The notes: a model not told the origin generated them from the letters alone. A DNA stretch of 64,000 nt from Aurantiochytrium sp. KH105 (GCA_003116975.1 BGKB01000233.1:1-64000); one strand, 5' to 3'. Shown: positions 29,550 to 39,687, counted from the first letter of the stretch. Numbers and translations are program-made.

Positions 29550-31298
29550 TCAGGACGAAGGCGGAACGGGGACGCAAATTACGTGCGTGAGCTCATTCGG
29601 CGGCAACTCGGACGAAGGGTCGTCCATCGACGCCGTGTACGGCACGGGTGGTAAGCGAATGGGGATCGGAAGAACAAAGTCTTCCGCTCCGACACTGCGC
29701 GCAGGCGAGGCAACTAAACGCCGAGGGCCAGAACCACAAAGTGCTGGCGTGAAAAGAACGCCGAGCTCCCATGATCGAATGCTGAGATCTCCTTTTTGTG
29801 TAAAGTTACCCCAGGCGGCCTTGGACAAATTGGCGCTTGTGATGCAAGCCCAACTCAAGCGACGAGGATCCGAGGGATCGTAGGCAAAATACGATTTCAT
29901 GTGCGGAAAGGCAAGATCGCGAGACGGATACGCCTCCGCAGCCGTCCACGAACAGAGCCGAGGTCGAATGCGCGCAAAGCTTGGTGCCTGCTTGTCTGCG
30001 AAAAAGAGTCCGTGCGCGTAGCCCACGATGGAGCGCCGACAATCCAAATTCGACGGAAAGACGAAGTGGACGTCAGCATTTTGATTCCGAATTAGAGCGC
30101 GACGCGCAAACTCGTCGAGGGCCCAACAGGCTTGCGAACCATGTTTTTTGGTCATATTCTGAGATCCAAAGCTCGTGAATTGACACACGACTGGCCAGTC
30201 CCTCTCCTCGGCTGGAAGGGTTTCCAGATGCGCTGCAAGGGCAAGTTGGCCCCAGCGTGTTGCGCCGGCGGCCGAAAAGGTGCCAGGGACCGACGCGATG
30301 AGTGCAGCGTGGGCCGTCGAGAAATCGTACTTCCACAGAGAGGCCACCTCGGGCAACCGATCCGCGAAGCGGCGCTCTCCTCGCATCCCTTCAACGATGG
30401 CATCCATTTGCGCGCGAAAATACTTGAGTAAGCTCGGTCCAAAGACTCGATTTGAGCCACGCGGGACGCCATCCTCACGCATGAGCTCAAAGTCCTCGTA
30501 ATACACTGCGTCGGTCTTATTGAAGAGATCAAAGGGCACAAGGTTGGCTGTGTGCACAATAACTCGAAGTTTGTCTTTGTAAAAGAGCACAAAGCCTTTG
30601 GAGTGGTGCTTGCCGTATGGTTTCGGAGGTGGATGAAAGCATCGCACGTGCGAGTTGACCTGACGCAGCGTTTGCTCGAGCGCGCGGTTCGCTTCGTTGC
30701 GCCGAAAGGGGCTCCCTCCATCCATGCCATGGAAAACGTAGAGCTTCCGTAGTTCGCGAAATGCTGGAAAGACGCGGAAAAAGATGGCGGGGTCGATGTC
30801 CATGGACAGCACCCACGCCTCCTGAAGACCTTGAAGCTCCATCGTGAGCGCCGGGATGCTGGCAGTTGATGCGCGTTCGAGCGGGCCCTTGGCCACGCGC
30901 TGTCCTTCACGATCATGAATCTCGTTCAGGAGAAAGCCATGCGCCGGCCATTTCGTCCTGTCTTCATTCCGCAAATTGGACCCGCACGAGATGCACGTTG
31001 TGGCCGCCTCGGGGTTTCGTCGGGCGCACCGTCCGCACACAAGGTCCGTGTCGACCTCGGGCGGCACGAGCGACGATCCGCACATTTCGCACGTCCTCGC
31101 GTCCTCGTCATGATCCAGCGTGCACCTCGGACACGCTCTTCGTCGGCGTCCTCGCCTCGGCCTCTTCCGCTGCCGCCCCGGCTCGTTCGCCCTCCCCTCG
31201 GCGGCCCTGAGCGCGTGCGTGGCGTCGGCGCCGTCCTCGCTGCCAGCGGTCAGGTCCACGACCCCGCTCGGGCCGCGCTTCCCGGGCGCGGCCGCCAT
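29550..31298 (-). CDS. TDP1: Tyrosyl-DNA phosphodiesterase 1 with N-terminal zinc fingers
   Basis: A 582-residue enzyme that removes topoisomerase I peptides and other 3' adducts from DNA. Two phospholipase D-type HKD motifs are present. The first is HHSKGFVLFYKDKL with VHTANLVPFD. The second is FPHMKSYF followed by ITSANLSKAAWG, then IRSWELGVLF as in animal TDP1. The N-terminus, after a basic NLS-like stretch, has two Cys4 fingers (CPRCTLDHDEDARTCEMC and CGRCARRNPEAATTCISC). These look like RanBP2-type fingers, which animal TDP1 lacks. The ATG at 31298 in context gcggcgATGGCG is preferred; the frame stays open to 31571 by composition. Divergent from XYLB. Confidence 0.93.
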   Translation of the reverse strand: MAAAPGKRGPSGVVDLTAGSEDGADATHALRAAEGRANEPGRQRKRPRRGRRRRACPRCTLDHDEDARTCEMCGSSLVPPEVDTDLVCGRCARRNPEAATTCISCGSNLRNEDRTKWPAHGFLLNEIHDREGQRVAKGPLERASTASIPALTMELQGLQEAWVLSMDIDPAIFFRVFPAFRELRKLYVFHGMDGGSPFRRNEANRALEQTLRQVNSHVRCFHPPPKPYGKHHSKGFVLFYKDKLRVIVHTANLVPFDLFNKTDAVYYEDFELMREDGVPRGSNRVFGPSLLKYFRAQMDAIVEGMRGERRFADRLPEVASLWKYDFSTAHAALIASVPGTFSAAGATRWGQLALAAHLETLPAEERDWPVVCQFTSFGSQNMTKKHGSQACWALDEFARRALIRNQNADVHFVFPSNLDCRRSIVGYAHGLFFADKQAPSFARIRPRLCSWTAAEAYPSRDLAFPHMKSYFAYDPSDPRRLSWACITSANLSKAAWGNFTQKGDLSIRSWELGVLFTPALCGSGPRRLVASPARSVGAEDFVLPIPIRLPPVPYTASMDDPSSELPPNELTHVICVPVPPSS

Positions 31299-31772
31299 CG
31301 CCGCCGGCGCGGCCGCGCGCCTGCTCTGCGTCGCGCTCTGCGTCGCGCGCGGCCGCAGCAGCCGCAGCAGCCCGAGGCCGCCGGGCGCGCCGCGCATGCA
31401 GCGGCGGGAGGCGGCTTGAGGCCTGCAGGACGGCGGCGACGCGGCGCGCGGGAGGCGGGAGACGGGCTGCAGACGGCGCCGCGCGGGCACAAAGCGCGGG
31501 CCCGGCTCGAGGAGAGGAGCGGAGCGGAGAGCAGAGCAGCGAGGCCCGCCCCACCGCGCACTGCACTGCACGCCGCGGCGCGTATCTTGAGTGGGAAAGC
31601 ACGGACCGAGACCGGCCCGACCGGACCGGACCGGGAAGCTCTTTCAGACCCGGAAAAGGACGCCGCGGGACTCGAGCGCAGCTGCAGCTGCCAGCCAGAG
31701 GCAACAGCAGCAGCAACAGCAGCAGCAGCAGCAGCAGCAGGAACGGGCAAAGGACGAGGGCGGACGCGGACG
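31299..31772. promoter_or_regulatory. Shared divergent promoter of TDP1 and XYLB
   Basis: A 474-bp, very GC-rich region. It holds gcagagcagc at 31531-31540 and a CAG-type triplet run near 31705-31740 in the probable XYLB 5' UTR. Frames cross it on both strands without a stop, but nothing suggests they are translated. Confidence 0.5.
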
Positions 31773-33329
31773 ATGGGGACGCGCGGGAGCAAAGACGTGT
31801 TGTACCTGGGCATCGACGCCGGGACGCAGTCGATCAAGGCGAGCGTGTACGATGGGGCGATGCAGCTCGTCCAGGAGCGCGCGGTCAAGTTCGACGAGGA
31901 GTTGCCGCAGTACGGTACACGCGCAGGGATGATCGTCGAGGACGAGGCGGCGGGCGTGGTGCGGTCGCCCGTGTTCATGTGGGTCGAGGCGCTCGAAATC
32001 GCGCTCGAACGCCTCGCGCAGGCCGTCGACATGTCCAGCATCGTCGCGGTCTCAGGGAGCGCGCAGCAACATTCGAGCGTGTGGTGGCGTGCCTTCCCCA
32101 CTAGCTTTGACCCAAACGAGCGCCTTGTGGAGCAGCTGCGCGCTCAAAAGGCCTTTTCCACCGAGCTCTCGCCCATCTGGGCCGACTCGAGCACCTCGGA
32201 GGAGGTCAAGAGCGCAGAGGAACGCGTGGGCGGCGCGGCCGCAATGCAGCAGCTCACCGGCTCTGTCGGCACCGAGCGCTTCACGGGAAACCAAATCGCG
32301 CGCATGGCCAAGAGACACCCGGAGATTTACAAGGATACGGAGCGCGTAATGTTGCTGAGCACAGCGCTCACGAGCCTCTTTTTGGGTCGGCCTGCCGCCA
32401 CAGAGGCAGGCGACGCCGCCGGTATGAACATGATGCAGCTCGACAAGAACGTCTGGCTCGACGACCTCGAAGACGTCTTTGACGCCCCGGGTCTTGCGGA
32501 CAAGGCCGGTGACCTGTGCGAGGCCAACGCCAACTTGGGATCCGTCTCGGATTTCATGGTGAAACGCTTTGGCTTTTCGCCCTCGTGTCAGGTCGCTGCT
32601 TTCACGGGCGACAATTTGGCCACACTCGTTGGCTGCGTCGACCGCGCAAATGATGTCATTGTCAGTCTCGGAACCTCGGACACGGTACTTTCCCAGCAGC
32701 CTACCCGAAAGCAGGTTAACCAGGCTGCGCTCGTATTTCCGCACCCTACGGATCAAGCGCTCTACATGATTATGATTTGCTACAAGAATGGAGGTGCTGT
32801 CCGCAACGACGAAAAGGGCAAAGACCACAAGTGGTCCGAAGTGGACGAGATCCTCCTCGCGGACGCTGATGAGAACGAGCCGGATGTCATTTGCATTTTC
32901 TTTCCTCATAAAGAGATTGCACCACGCCCCATGGACGCCTGCGAGCGAGCCTTTCGCATCGAAAAAGGCGAAGAGGTCGATGTTGCAAGTCTTTCGTGGC
33001 GTCAGCGCGTCCGCGGTCTCATTTTGGCCCGAGCGCTGTCCATCAAGACGCACCTCGAGGACTGCAAGTCCTCGTATGATCGTGTTGTCATTACTGGTGG
33101 TGGAAGCAACAGCAAGGGGATCCCGGCTGTCTTTCGCCAGGTCCTTGGCGTTCCTGTGTTTACCTCGCAACAGGCCGACGGTGCCTCGCGCGGGGCGGCG
33201 CTCAAGGCCATGCTTGCTGTTGACAAAGCGCCCAAGGGTCATGCCATTCTGTCCGAGCGCCCGGAGTCTGCGAACTTTGCGCAGGTGCCCGCAACGGACC
33301 TGTATCGCAAGATCGAGGCGCAGCTGTAA
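31773..33329 (+). CDS. XYLB: D-xylulose kinase
   Basis: A 518-residue FGGY-family kinase that phosphorylates D-xylulose to xylulose 5-phosphate, feeding the pentose phosphate pathway. The N-terminal phosphate-binding motif is YLGIDAGTQSIKASVYD. VAVSGSAQQHSSVWW carries the substrate-site Gln-His pair. The second lobe has AFTGDNLATLVGC and VSLGTSDTV. The C-terminal FGGY signature region is VVITGGGSNSKGIPAVF with ADGASRGAALKA. Length is typical. The ATG at 31773 begins the recognisable domain; the frame is open upstream to 30915 only because it lies opposite TDP1. No peroxisomal or organelle signal seen. Confidence 0.95.
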   Translation: MGTRGSKDVLYLGIDAGTQSIKASVYDGAMQLVQERAVKFDEELPQYGTRAGMIVEDEAAGVVRSPVFMWVEALEIALERLAQAVDMSSIVAVSGSAQQHSSVWWRAFPTSFDPNERLVEQLRAQKAFSTELSPIWADSSTSEEVKSAEERVGGAAAMQQLTGSVGTERFTGNQIARMAKRHPEIYKDTERVMLLSTALTSLFLGRPAATEAGDAAGMNMMQLDKNVWLDDLEDVFDAPGLADKAGDLCEANANLGSVSDFMVKRFGFSPSCQVAAFTGDNLATLVGCVDRANDVIVSLGTSDTVLSQQPTRKQVNQAALVFPHPTDQALYMIMICYKNGGAVRNDEKGKDHKWSEVDEILLADADENEPDVICIFFPHKEIAPRPMDACERAFRIEKGEEVDVASLSWRQRVRGLILARALSIKTHLEDCKSSYDRVVITGGGSNSKGIPAVFRQVLGVPVFTSQQADGASRGAALKAMLAVDKAPKGHAILSERPESANFAQVPATDLYRKIEAQL

Positions 33330-33819
33330 GCTTTTTATTTCCCATATTTCCTTTCTTTGGCTTTCCAAATGTCTCTCTTTCTTAACGTCCGATGCCGCAA
33401 AGATACTCGTGATCCCTTAGCCTCTCCGACGCAGCTTATCGGAGGGAATTCATTAGTTCTCCGCGACGCCCCGGCTGAGTGCTCGAGCGATCCATTGCGA
33501 TGATAAAAAAAATAAAAACACAAAGCCAGCCTCAGGACTCCATCCGCGAGGTGACAGCCACCTCGATGCCGTACAGCACGTTGGACGGGTCGCAGATGCC
33601 ATTCTCTATGTTAGTGTATAGGGTTTCTCTTTGCAATCTTGGACGGACGCAGTGGGAGAAAAGAAACAAGAAGGAAAAAGTTCATAATCTTCTTCACTCT
33701 GGTTTAACTTATTTTGATACATGGTAACTGGACGCCGTGCCTCGAGCGCCCACCCTCGCTTCAGAGGTTTCGTTTTGCTTTTGAAAAAAATCTAGCTCTT
33801 GAATAACAAAGTAGGCCCC
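33330..33819. other. Convergent 3' flanks of XYLB and PEX13, with a coding-like minus-strand patch
   Basis: Mostly untranslated sequence. On the minus strand, 33610 down to 33532 reads as about 25 codons ending in TGA, with almost every third base G or C (translation begins NGICDPSNVLYGIEV). It is preceded by a pyrimidine-rich tract. This looks like a small terminal exon, but no partner exon was found. Confidence 0.35.
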
Positions 33820-35112
33820 CTAGCCAAAGATGTCGTCGAATTCGTTCATCGTCCCGCCCATACCGCCCATGCCTCCGTTGCCATACATGCGGTTGCCATA
33901 CATGCTCGACCCGTAGCCGCCAGAGCCATACATGCTGGATCCATAACCGCCACCGTACATGCCAGAATTGCCGTACATGCTTGAGCCACCGTACATGCCC
34001 GAGCCATACATGCCCGAACCGCCATACATGCCCGAATTGCCGTACATGCTCGATCCATACATGCCCGACCCACCGTACATGCCAGGACCGCCGTACATGC
34101 CGGCGCCAGCCATCATAGGTCCCGCGGCGCCAGCGACGAGGCCTTGGTTGTTGATGCTGTCCCACTGTTGCGAGAGCATGCTCTCGTTGGGGGTCTTGTT
34201 GCGCGACATGCGTTTCAGCACATACTTGATGCCGCGGTAGCCAGCATAGAGAATGACAATGCCAATGAGCCATCGAATCATGCGTCGTCGCCGCTCAGCT
34301 TTAATTTCCTCTGGCGAAGGCAACGGAAGTGGCTGGCCCGTGTGAGGGTCAATCTGAGGTAATGGCGGGGCGCCTGTGAAGAAGCCAATGACCTCGTGCG
34401 CGGCGCCGCCAATGCGCTCAACAAAGTGCGCAAAGGACCCAAAGGCGTACTGGATGGCTTCGGCATTCATGCCAAGGAGCTCCGTCATTTGGCCCAGATT
34501 TCCAACCGTCTGATGCATGGCGCCAAGCCAGCCCATCTGCCCCATCATCATTGGATTCATACCCATGCCCATGCCCATGCCCATGCCGCCGCCATACATG
34601 CCGCCACCGTACATACCGCCACCATACATGCCGCCGCCGTACATGCCACCGCCATAACCGCCGCCATACATGCCGCCGCCATAGCCACCGCCGTACATGC
34701 CACTTCCATAGCGGCTTCCATACGAACTACCGTAACCACCGGCCCCGTAGCCGCTTGCGCCGTAGCCGCTCGTCCCATAAGGAGAGGATCCGTACATGCC
34801 GCCTGCGGTGGTCGTCGCGCCGTAGCCCGTCGTACCGTACTGGCCTTGCGCGGCTGCGCCATAGGGCTGTGCGGTTTGTGTCTGGCCATATGGACTTGCT
34901 GCTGTGCCAGCTACGCCGGCAGCCGTCGCTGCTGTGGCAGGAGCGCCCGGTGCGCCGGGTATACTGCCTGCAGGTGCTGTCGCAGCCGCGGCAGCACCAG
35001 CTGCAGCAGATGCGGCGCCAGGTACTGCTTCAGTTGCAGCAGGAGCCGCCGTGGTCGCCGCGGTTCCGCTCGCACCCGTTTCCCATGGCTTGGGAGGAGA
35101 TGCCGTGGCCAT
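33820..35112 (-). CDS. PEX13: PEX13, peroxisomal docking protein with Tyr-Gly repeats on both sides
   Basis: A 430-residue peroxisomal membrane protein of the PEX13/PEX14 docking complex for matrix-protein import. The order is: a Pro-Trp-Glu start (SPPKPWETG) as in other PEX13 proteins, an Ala-rich linker, then a Tyr-Gly/Met-Tyr-Gly-Gly repeat of about 100 residues. The conserved core runs from about residue 185 to 310 (WLGAMHQTVGNLGQMTELLG, then the AIQYAFGSFAHFVERIG helix and a transmembrane segment RWLIGIVILYAGYRGIKYVL). A second MYGG/SGMYG repeat of about 80 residues fills the C-terminus. There is no SH3 domain, which animal and fungal PEX13 have there; plant PEX13 also lacks it. Confidence 0.88.
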   Translation of the reverse strand: MATASPPKPWETGASGTAATTAAPAATEAVPGAASAAAGAAAAATAPAGSIPGAPGAPATAATAAGVAGTAASPYGQTQTAQPYGAAAQGQYGTTGYGATTTAGGMYGSSPYGTSGYGASGYGAGGYGSSYGSRYGSGMYGGGYGGGMYGGGYGGGMYGGGMYGGGMYGGGMYGGGMGMGMGMGMNPMMMGQMGWLGAMHQTVGNLGQMTELLGMNAEAIQYAFGSFAHFVERIGGAAHEVIGFFTGAPPLPQIDPHTGQPLPLPSPEEIKAERRRRMIRWLIGIVILYAGYRGIKYVLKRMSRNKTPNESMLSQQWDSINNQGLVAGAAGPMMAGAGMYGGPGMYGGSGMYGSSMYGNSGMYGGSGMYGSGMYGGSSMYGNSGMYGGGYGSSMYGSGGYGSSMYGNRMYGNGGMGGMGGTMNEFDDIFG

Positions 35113-35803
35113 TTTTCCGTGCGAGGTAAGAACCTTGCTCTACTACTTTTGTTCAATGTCCAAGAACACGTCTCCGTACCGACGAACAAGACGAAGAAGA
35201 CCTTGTTCACGTGGTCGTGGCTCTCAAAGTTCCCGAGCGCTTCAACGAATGTGCACCTCACGTCCGCCTCGACGACGGCCGTAGCGAAGTCGCCTCTGCG
35301 GCTTCGCTTCACTTCGATCCTTGCGAGCCTCTGCACGGTGGCACGCGAGTTCTCGCGCCTGCAGACCCGCTCGCGCCGCGCTCGAGGCCACAGCGCAAGC
35401 CTTTGCTTTGCGAGAGGTCCGCCAATCGGAGTTTGCTTGCACTCGCCCAACCCAGTGAAGACGCCGATTCCCACAGAACCAACGCGGCACAGCCGCGGAA
35501 CGGACGCCTTCAACGAGTAAAAATCAAACAAATGTAGTGACTCTGGAATTGGGGGCTGAGCATCCGCGAGGGTCAGGCCTGACGGACGGGTATCGACGAT
35601 GAGCGACCCGGACGCAAAAGGCCAAGGAGAAGGAGGAGGAGAAGAAAGACTCGCGCAGAAAGAAGCAGCGCGCGGGTGGGCGACTCGCGCGCGCTGAGAC
35701 GGCGAGACACTCTATCGGGACTCGGTGAAGGAAAATGTCCAAGGTGCAGCTTGTACGTGCTGATGATCGCGCGAGCAAGCACGCGGCGCAGAGAAAATAA
35801 GGA
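35113..35803. other. Divergent 5' region between PEX13 and the DRAP1-like gene
   Basis: 691 bases between the two starts, GC-rich with purine-rich patches near 35620-35680. No gene or clear motif. Confidence 0.4.
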
Positions 35804-36420
35804 ATGAACAACGACGACTCACCAACAGCGACCGTCCCAATCTACGTGGACGGGCAGGCTAAGGTGAAAAGGGTCATGCAAGACGTCGAGGGCACGGGCC
35901 AGGTCCCAAAACAGGTTATTCAGAGTATGGTGGACCTTGTAGAGCTTTTCGTTGATGACGTGGTGGAACGCGCCGCCGAAAGCGCCAAGAACACCGGCGC
36001 GCAGGCGGAGACACCGGTCGCCCTTGATGAAAAGGTATTGTACGTTTCGTGCAAACACGTGCAAACAATGTATTGGATGGAAACAAAAAATAAGAATGGG
36101 GGAAACTGACATTGATGCATGCGCGCAGACATGCCATTGTGGAGAATGAAAAGAGCTTTGACTTCTTGCGCAGTGTGAGAGTTGTGGTCCCAGCCGTGGC
36201 GTATAAACCGCGAAGCAAAAAGCGTCGTCGCACTACAGAAGATGCCTCTGACGCAGAAAAATTAGGCTCTGGGAATGGACAAGAGGAAAAAACACTTGCT
36301 GAAAGCGAAAACGACGGGACATACAAGCTCCCACCTTTGGTTGAAGAACCACTCTCTTTAAAGGGAAATGCTGCACCGGGCCAAAGTGGGGATGCGTCAA
36401 GCGATGACGAGTATGACTAG
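35804..36420 (+). CDS. DRAP1: NC2-alpha/DRAP1-like histone-fold protein (two exons)
   Basis: Predicted 175 residues. Exon 1 is 35804-36039 and exon 2 is 36129-36420. The 89-bp intron begins gtacgt at 36040 and ends gcgcag at 36128. An in-frame-looking GT at 36035 would put exon 2 out of frame. The spliced junction reads ALDEKVLHAIVENEKSFDF. The histone fold starts at AKVKRVMQDVEG, continues VPKQVIQSMVDLVELFVDDV and closes with FDFLRSVRVVVP, as in NC2-alpha (DRAP1). DRAP1 pairs with DR1 to repress or retarget TBP at promoters. The C-terminus is basic (KPRSKKRRR, an NLS) then acidic. It could instead be another NF-YC-like histone-fold subunit such as POLE4. Confidence 0.74.
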
Positions 36421-36847
36421 CCAAGGTCAAGGGTGAAGGGATGTTGGCCCTGCTTCCAAATTATCATTTGCAGCTTTCGTGCGATTGAGATCGATCAAGC
36501 TTTCATTCGTACTTGGAATAAAATCCGCGAGCACTGTCAATAGTAGGATTAGCCAGCACAGCTGACTCCGAGGGGGAAGAAAGTACAAAACAAGAAAGGT
36601 CTTGTTTCGGTGTCGCACAACAAGTCTTTTTCCTTTGCATTCGAAGAAAATGTCAAGACCATGGGAATGTTTGTTTGTTTTTTCGTTTATGAGGTCAGCA
36701 AGGTTTGATCTTTTCGTCTTTCTTCTCCTTTTTTATTTGGAAATATAGGAAGAGACCACTTGCGAAGGAACACGGCATGCACGGCGTTGCCAAGGAGCAT
36801 TTTTTTTCTTGTAATGTCTGCAATGCGACTTGAGGTCCATGACAGCG
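36421..36847. other. Convergent 3' flanks of the DRAP1-like and PGGT1B genes
   Basis: AT-rich, with T-runs and no coding frame. Confidence 0.4.
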
Positions 36848-38068
36848 CTATGCGTCAGTCGTAACGACTTGCAGATCGGTCGGAGGTCGGTACGGGGTAC
36901 CCATACCCGTGAGAGGACCGCTGCCGCCCTTGTTGTAGAAGGGGCTACTTGAATAAGCACGCGTGGTGATGCCAAGAGAGCAATCGATTGCGGCGAAACC
37001 AGGTTCTGCGATGAGACTGAGACCCGTGACAGCGTAATGGGAGTGGAGAATATCCGGGTAGGCTTCTGGTGGTTTCCCCGGATGCTTGGAGAACCCGCCA
37101 ATGGGAGATTGGCACGAGAGCAAAAAGGCGCGTGTCGACTCTACATCAATCCAATCGACGCGATTCAGCATCTGCATGGACCCACCGACCCAAAAGGTGT
37201 AGCATGTGTCAGGAACCTTGTTGATGCGACCATTAAAGCCTTGGACCTGCCTTGAGACCAGAAATCGCTCGAGGCTCTCACGATCAATATCGTCGAGTCG
37301 ACCGAGGAGCGCCAGGGATCCTACTGCGGTATAAATGGCGCCGGCATGGGTTTCTTGATTCGGAAGGATGCCAAAACCCCCATCGTAAGATTGCGAAGCG
37401 AGAATGAAGCGCGCCGTCTTATCGACGTCGATGCCAGAAAAATCCTGCAGCATGAACGACACCGCGCAGGCGCAAAAAACAAAACGCATGTCATTTTCGG
37501 TACCCATGGCTACCGCCTGGAAAGAGCCATCGGGCTGCTGAAGGCTGCGGAGGCCTGCCACAGCGGCTGCCCGATCCACGCGCGAATAGTCGTCGCCAAG
37601 AATAGCAAGCACTAAAAGCGCGCAATACGTCATGGAGACATGCGCCTGATGGTACTTGCTCACGCCGTCAGCCTCATCGTCGGCGTTGTTGTTGTTGTTG
37701 CTGCCGCTGCTGCTGCTGCAGCTGCCCATGGGTCCAAGGAAGCCTCCACCCAAGAAGCCGCCGCAACCCGGTCCGTTTTGGCCATCGACGACCACGACTT
37801 GCTGCATATAGACCCAGTCAATAATTTCCTGTCGGTTCTTGAGACGATCCAAGGCTCCGAGCATGTCAAGGGCATTCACCGCAAAGTAGACCATCATGAG
37901 TCGGCTCGTATCCAGCGAGGTGTACGCCTTGGGCACGAGTCCTAGAAACATGGAAAAGTACCTTATGTGCGCCTCGCGCGACACGTCATCGCGGACGAGC
38001 TCTGACTCCGCGCTGTGCGCCGCTGCCGCTGCCGCCGCCGCCGCCGCCGCCCCGTCGCCGCCTTCCAT
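36848..38068 (-). CDS. PGGT1B: Geranylgeranyltransferase type I beta subunit
   Basis: A 406-residue beta subunit of protein geranylgeranyltransferase I, which attaches C20 isoprenoid to CaaX proteins such as Rho GTPases. It follows PGGT1B rather than the farnesyl or Rab enzyme: SREAHIRYFSMFLGLVPKAYTSLDTSRL, then VSMTYCALLVLAILGDDYSRV, and GSFQAVAMGTENDMRFVFC. SYDGGFG then supplies family repeats. Zinc-site residues are visible in VPDTCYTFWVGG (Cys) and DILHSHYAVTG (His), with Asp expected just before the Cys. The start is the ATG at 38068 (MEGGDG); the frame opens earlier with TTG. A poly-Ala run after the start and a Gly/Ser/Asn-rich insert near residues 110-140 are lineage-specific loops. 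Confidence 0.93.
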   Translation of the reverse strand: MEGGDGAAAAAAAAAAAHSAESELVRDDVSREAHIRYFSMFLGLVPKAYTSLDTSRLMMVYFAVNALDMLGALDRLKNRQEIIDWVYMQQVVVVDGQNGPGCGGFLGGGFLGPMGSCSSSSGSNNNNNADDEADGVSKYHQAHVSMTYCALLVLAILGDDYSRVDRAAAVAGLRSLQQPDGSFQAVAMGTENDMRFVFCACAVSFMLQDFSGIDVDKTARFILASQSYDGGFGILPNQETHAGAIYTAVGSLALLGRLDDIDRESLERFLVSRQVQGFNGRINKVPDTCYTFWVGGSMQMLNRVDWIDVESTRAFLLSCQSPIGGFSKHPGKPPEAYPDILHSHYAVTGLSLIAEPGFAAIDCSLGITTRAYSSSPFYNKGGSGPLTGMGTPYRPPTDLQVVTTDA

Positions 38069-39687
38069 CGCGACTGCTCTGGCGCCGAGCGCGAGCAAGC
38101 AAACAAAGCCCAAACTGGCTTTGCTTCGGCCTCTCTTTCTGCACTGCAGCTTTCAAGTTGGCCTGCTCGTGCCGCGTTCTTTCGGGCGCGTCTCTGCGCC
38201 GTGCGTGCGCAAGGATTGGCGTCAGGACGCTCCGGAGGACGAGGGATTCGGCTGCGCGCAGAAGCAGATATGTGGCAGCGTCTGCGCCGCTTGCCGCTTC
38301 GGTACGTTGACTGTGGCGCCACAAAGGGTGTGATGCGATATCGTCGTCTTCGTCGTCGTCGTTGTCGCCGTCGTCGTCGTTGTTCGTCGCTGTCGCTGTC
38401 GATTGGTGAAAAAGGGAAGAAAAGAAGGAAACAGGGAAAGGGAGCGCGCCGTGCTTTCTCCGTTAGTTATTTCTTGATGCTCGTCTGCTCGTCGCTGCTT
38501 GTGCCAACCACTTGAGTAGGATGTTTTGGGGACGGATGGTGTGATCAAGAAGCAAAAGTCGTCCTCAGAGTTGCAAGAAGACTGCGATGCGACGTGATGA
38601 TGCGAGGAGAGCTTGAGCGTGATATCAGCGATGTAAACCGAGGTCGACGTGGAGGAAAGGACGCTAAGGAGCAACACTTTTGCTCGCTCATGAGCCTTTT
38701 GCGGCAAAAATGACCAATCGAAAAGGAGAAGTGGCGTTCGTTCCTCCGCTTGTCCCTTGGAGATCTAAGGGAAAGAGCGAACAAAACGACATGGAAGCGG
38801 GGAAGGATTGGCTTGACACGGTGCCATGCGGTTGCAAGAACATGCAAACTGACAATGTGAAATCGAGCGCCTGTTTCCATTTTGATAATTTATTATCACC
38901 AATAGATGGAAGGTGCTTCTCGGCGGCCAGCTGATCGTGTCGGCAGGGATCATGCGACATCGTTTAAATGTCTTGCATGCTGCACAGGAGGCACAAAAGA
39001 ATCCAGATGCGCAGAATGTTTCTGATGTCAATGCAGCGGGAACGCAGCCACAAACAAGATCCGCCGCGCCGCCACCAAAGCGTCGAAGAATTGAAGATGA
39101 GGACGATATCCCTTTCGGTGGACTGGCCAAGGTCCCCTCCGATCGTCCAAGCGCATAGCAAACACGTGTTCTCTTTTGGATTGTTATCTCCTGTTGAAAC
39201 GTCTCGCTATTAACGAACAAACAAACAGACAAGCAAACAGACAAGCAAATGGCAAGCAAGCAAGCATGATGAAGGATGACTGATTTTCTTATTTTAGAAA
39301 CAAAAAAATCAAGGTGCATCTCAAGCCAGACGCATTTCCCCCCTCCTCTTGTCTCAAAAAGATCTAAGTCACCCAATTGGAGGCACTTGATTTTGTTCTT
39401 CCCCCATCTTCTGGACACTACTAGTGGTAGGCCTACTACTTCAGTGGTAGCGATCAAGATCGCAAACGTGTCCGCGTCGGGACGGACACGAGGCCCTAAG
39501 GCCCCACGGACAGTCATGGCCAGTACCTGAATAGCGAAAGCCGACCTCGACGCCCAAACCCCTCCTGCGCGGGCAGGCAGGCAGGCAGGAAGGCAGGCTC
39601 GTAGCGTCTGACACTGACGGTCGGTCGGTCGGTCGGTCGGTCGGCAGCGCTAGCAGCGGTGACGAAGAGAGTGCTTCCGTCAGCACG
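38069..39687. other. Long intergenic region between PGGT1B and the paraoxonase-family gene, with a probable terminal exon
   Basis: About 1.6 kb. On the plus strand, 38906-39158 has coding-like codon use and ends in TAG. It encodes VLLGGQLIVSAGIMRHRL, a Gln/Asn-rich stretch, an NLS-like PPPKRRRIEDEDD and a short tail. No ATG opens it convincingly and caatag at 38900-38905 could be a splice acceptor, so it may be the last exon of a small nuclear protein whose first exon I cannot place. Further right are (CGGT)n at 39618-39644, a (GGCA)n run near 39570-39600, and TAGGCCTA at 39428-39435. Confidence 0.35.

Noticed and set aside
32052-33368. 438-codon minus-strand frame opposite XYLB
   Set aside because: Compositional shadow of the kinase; no family motif.
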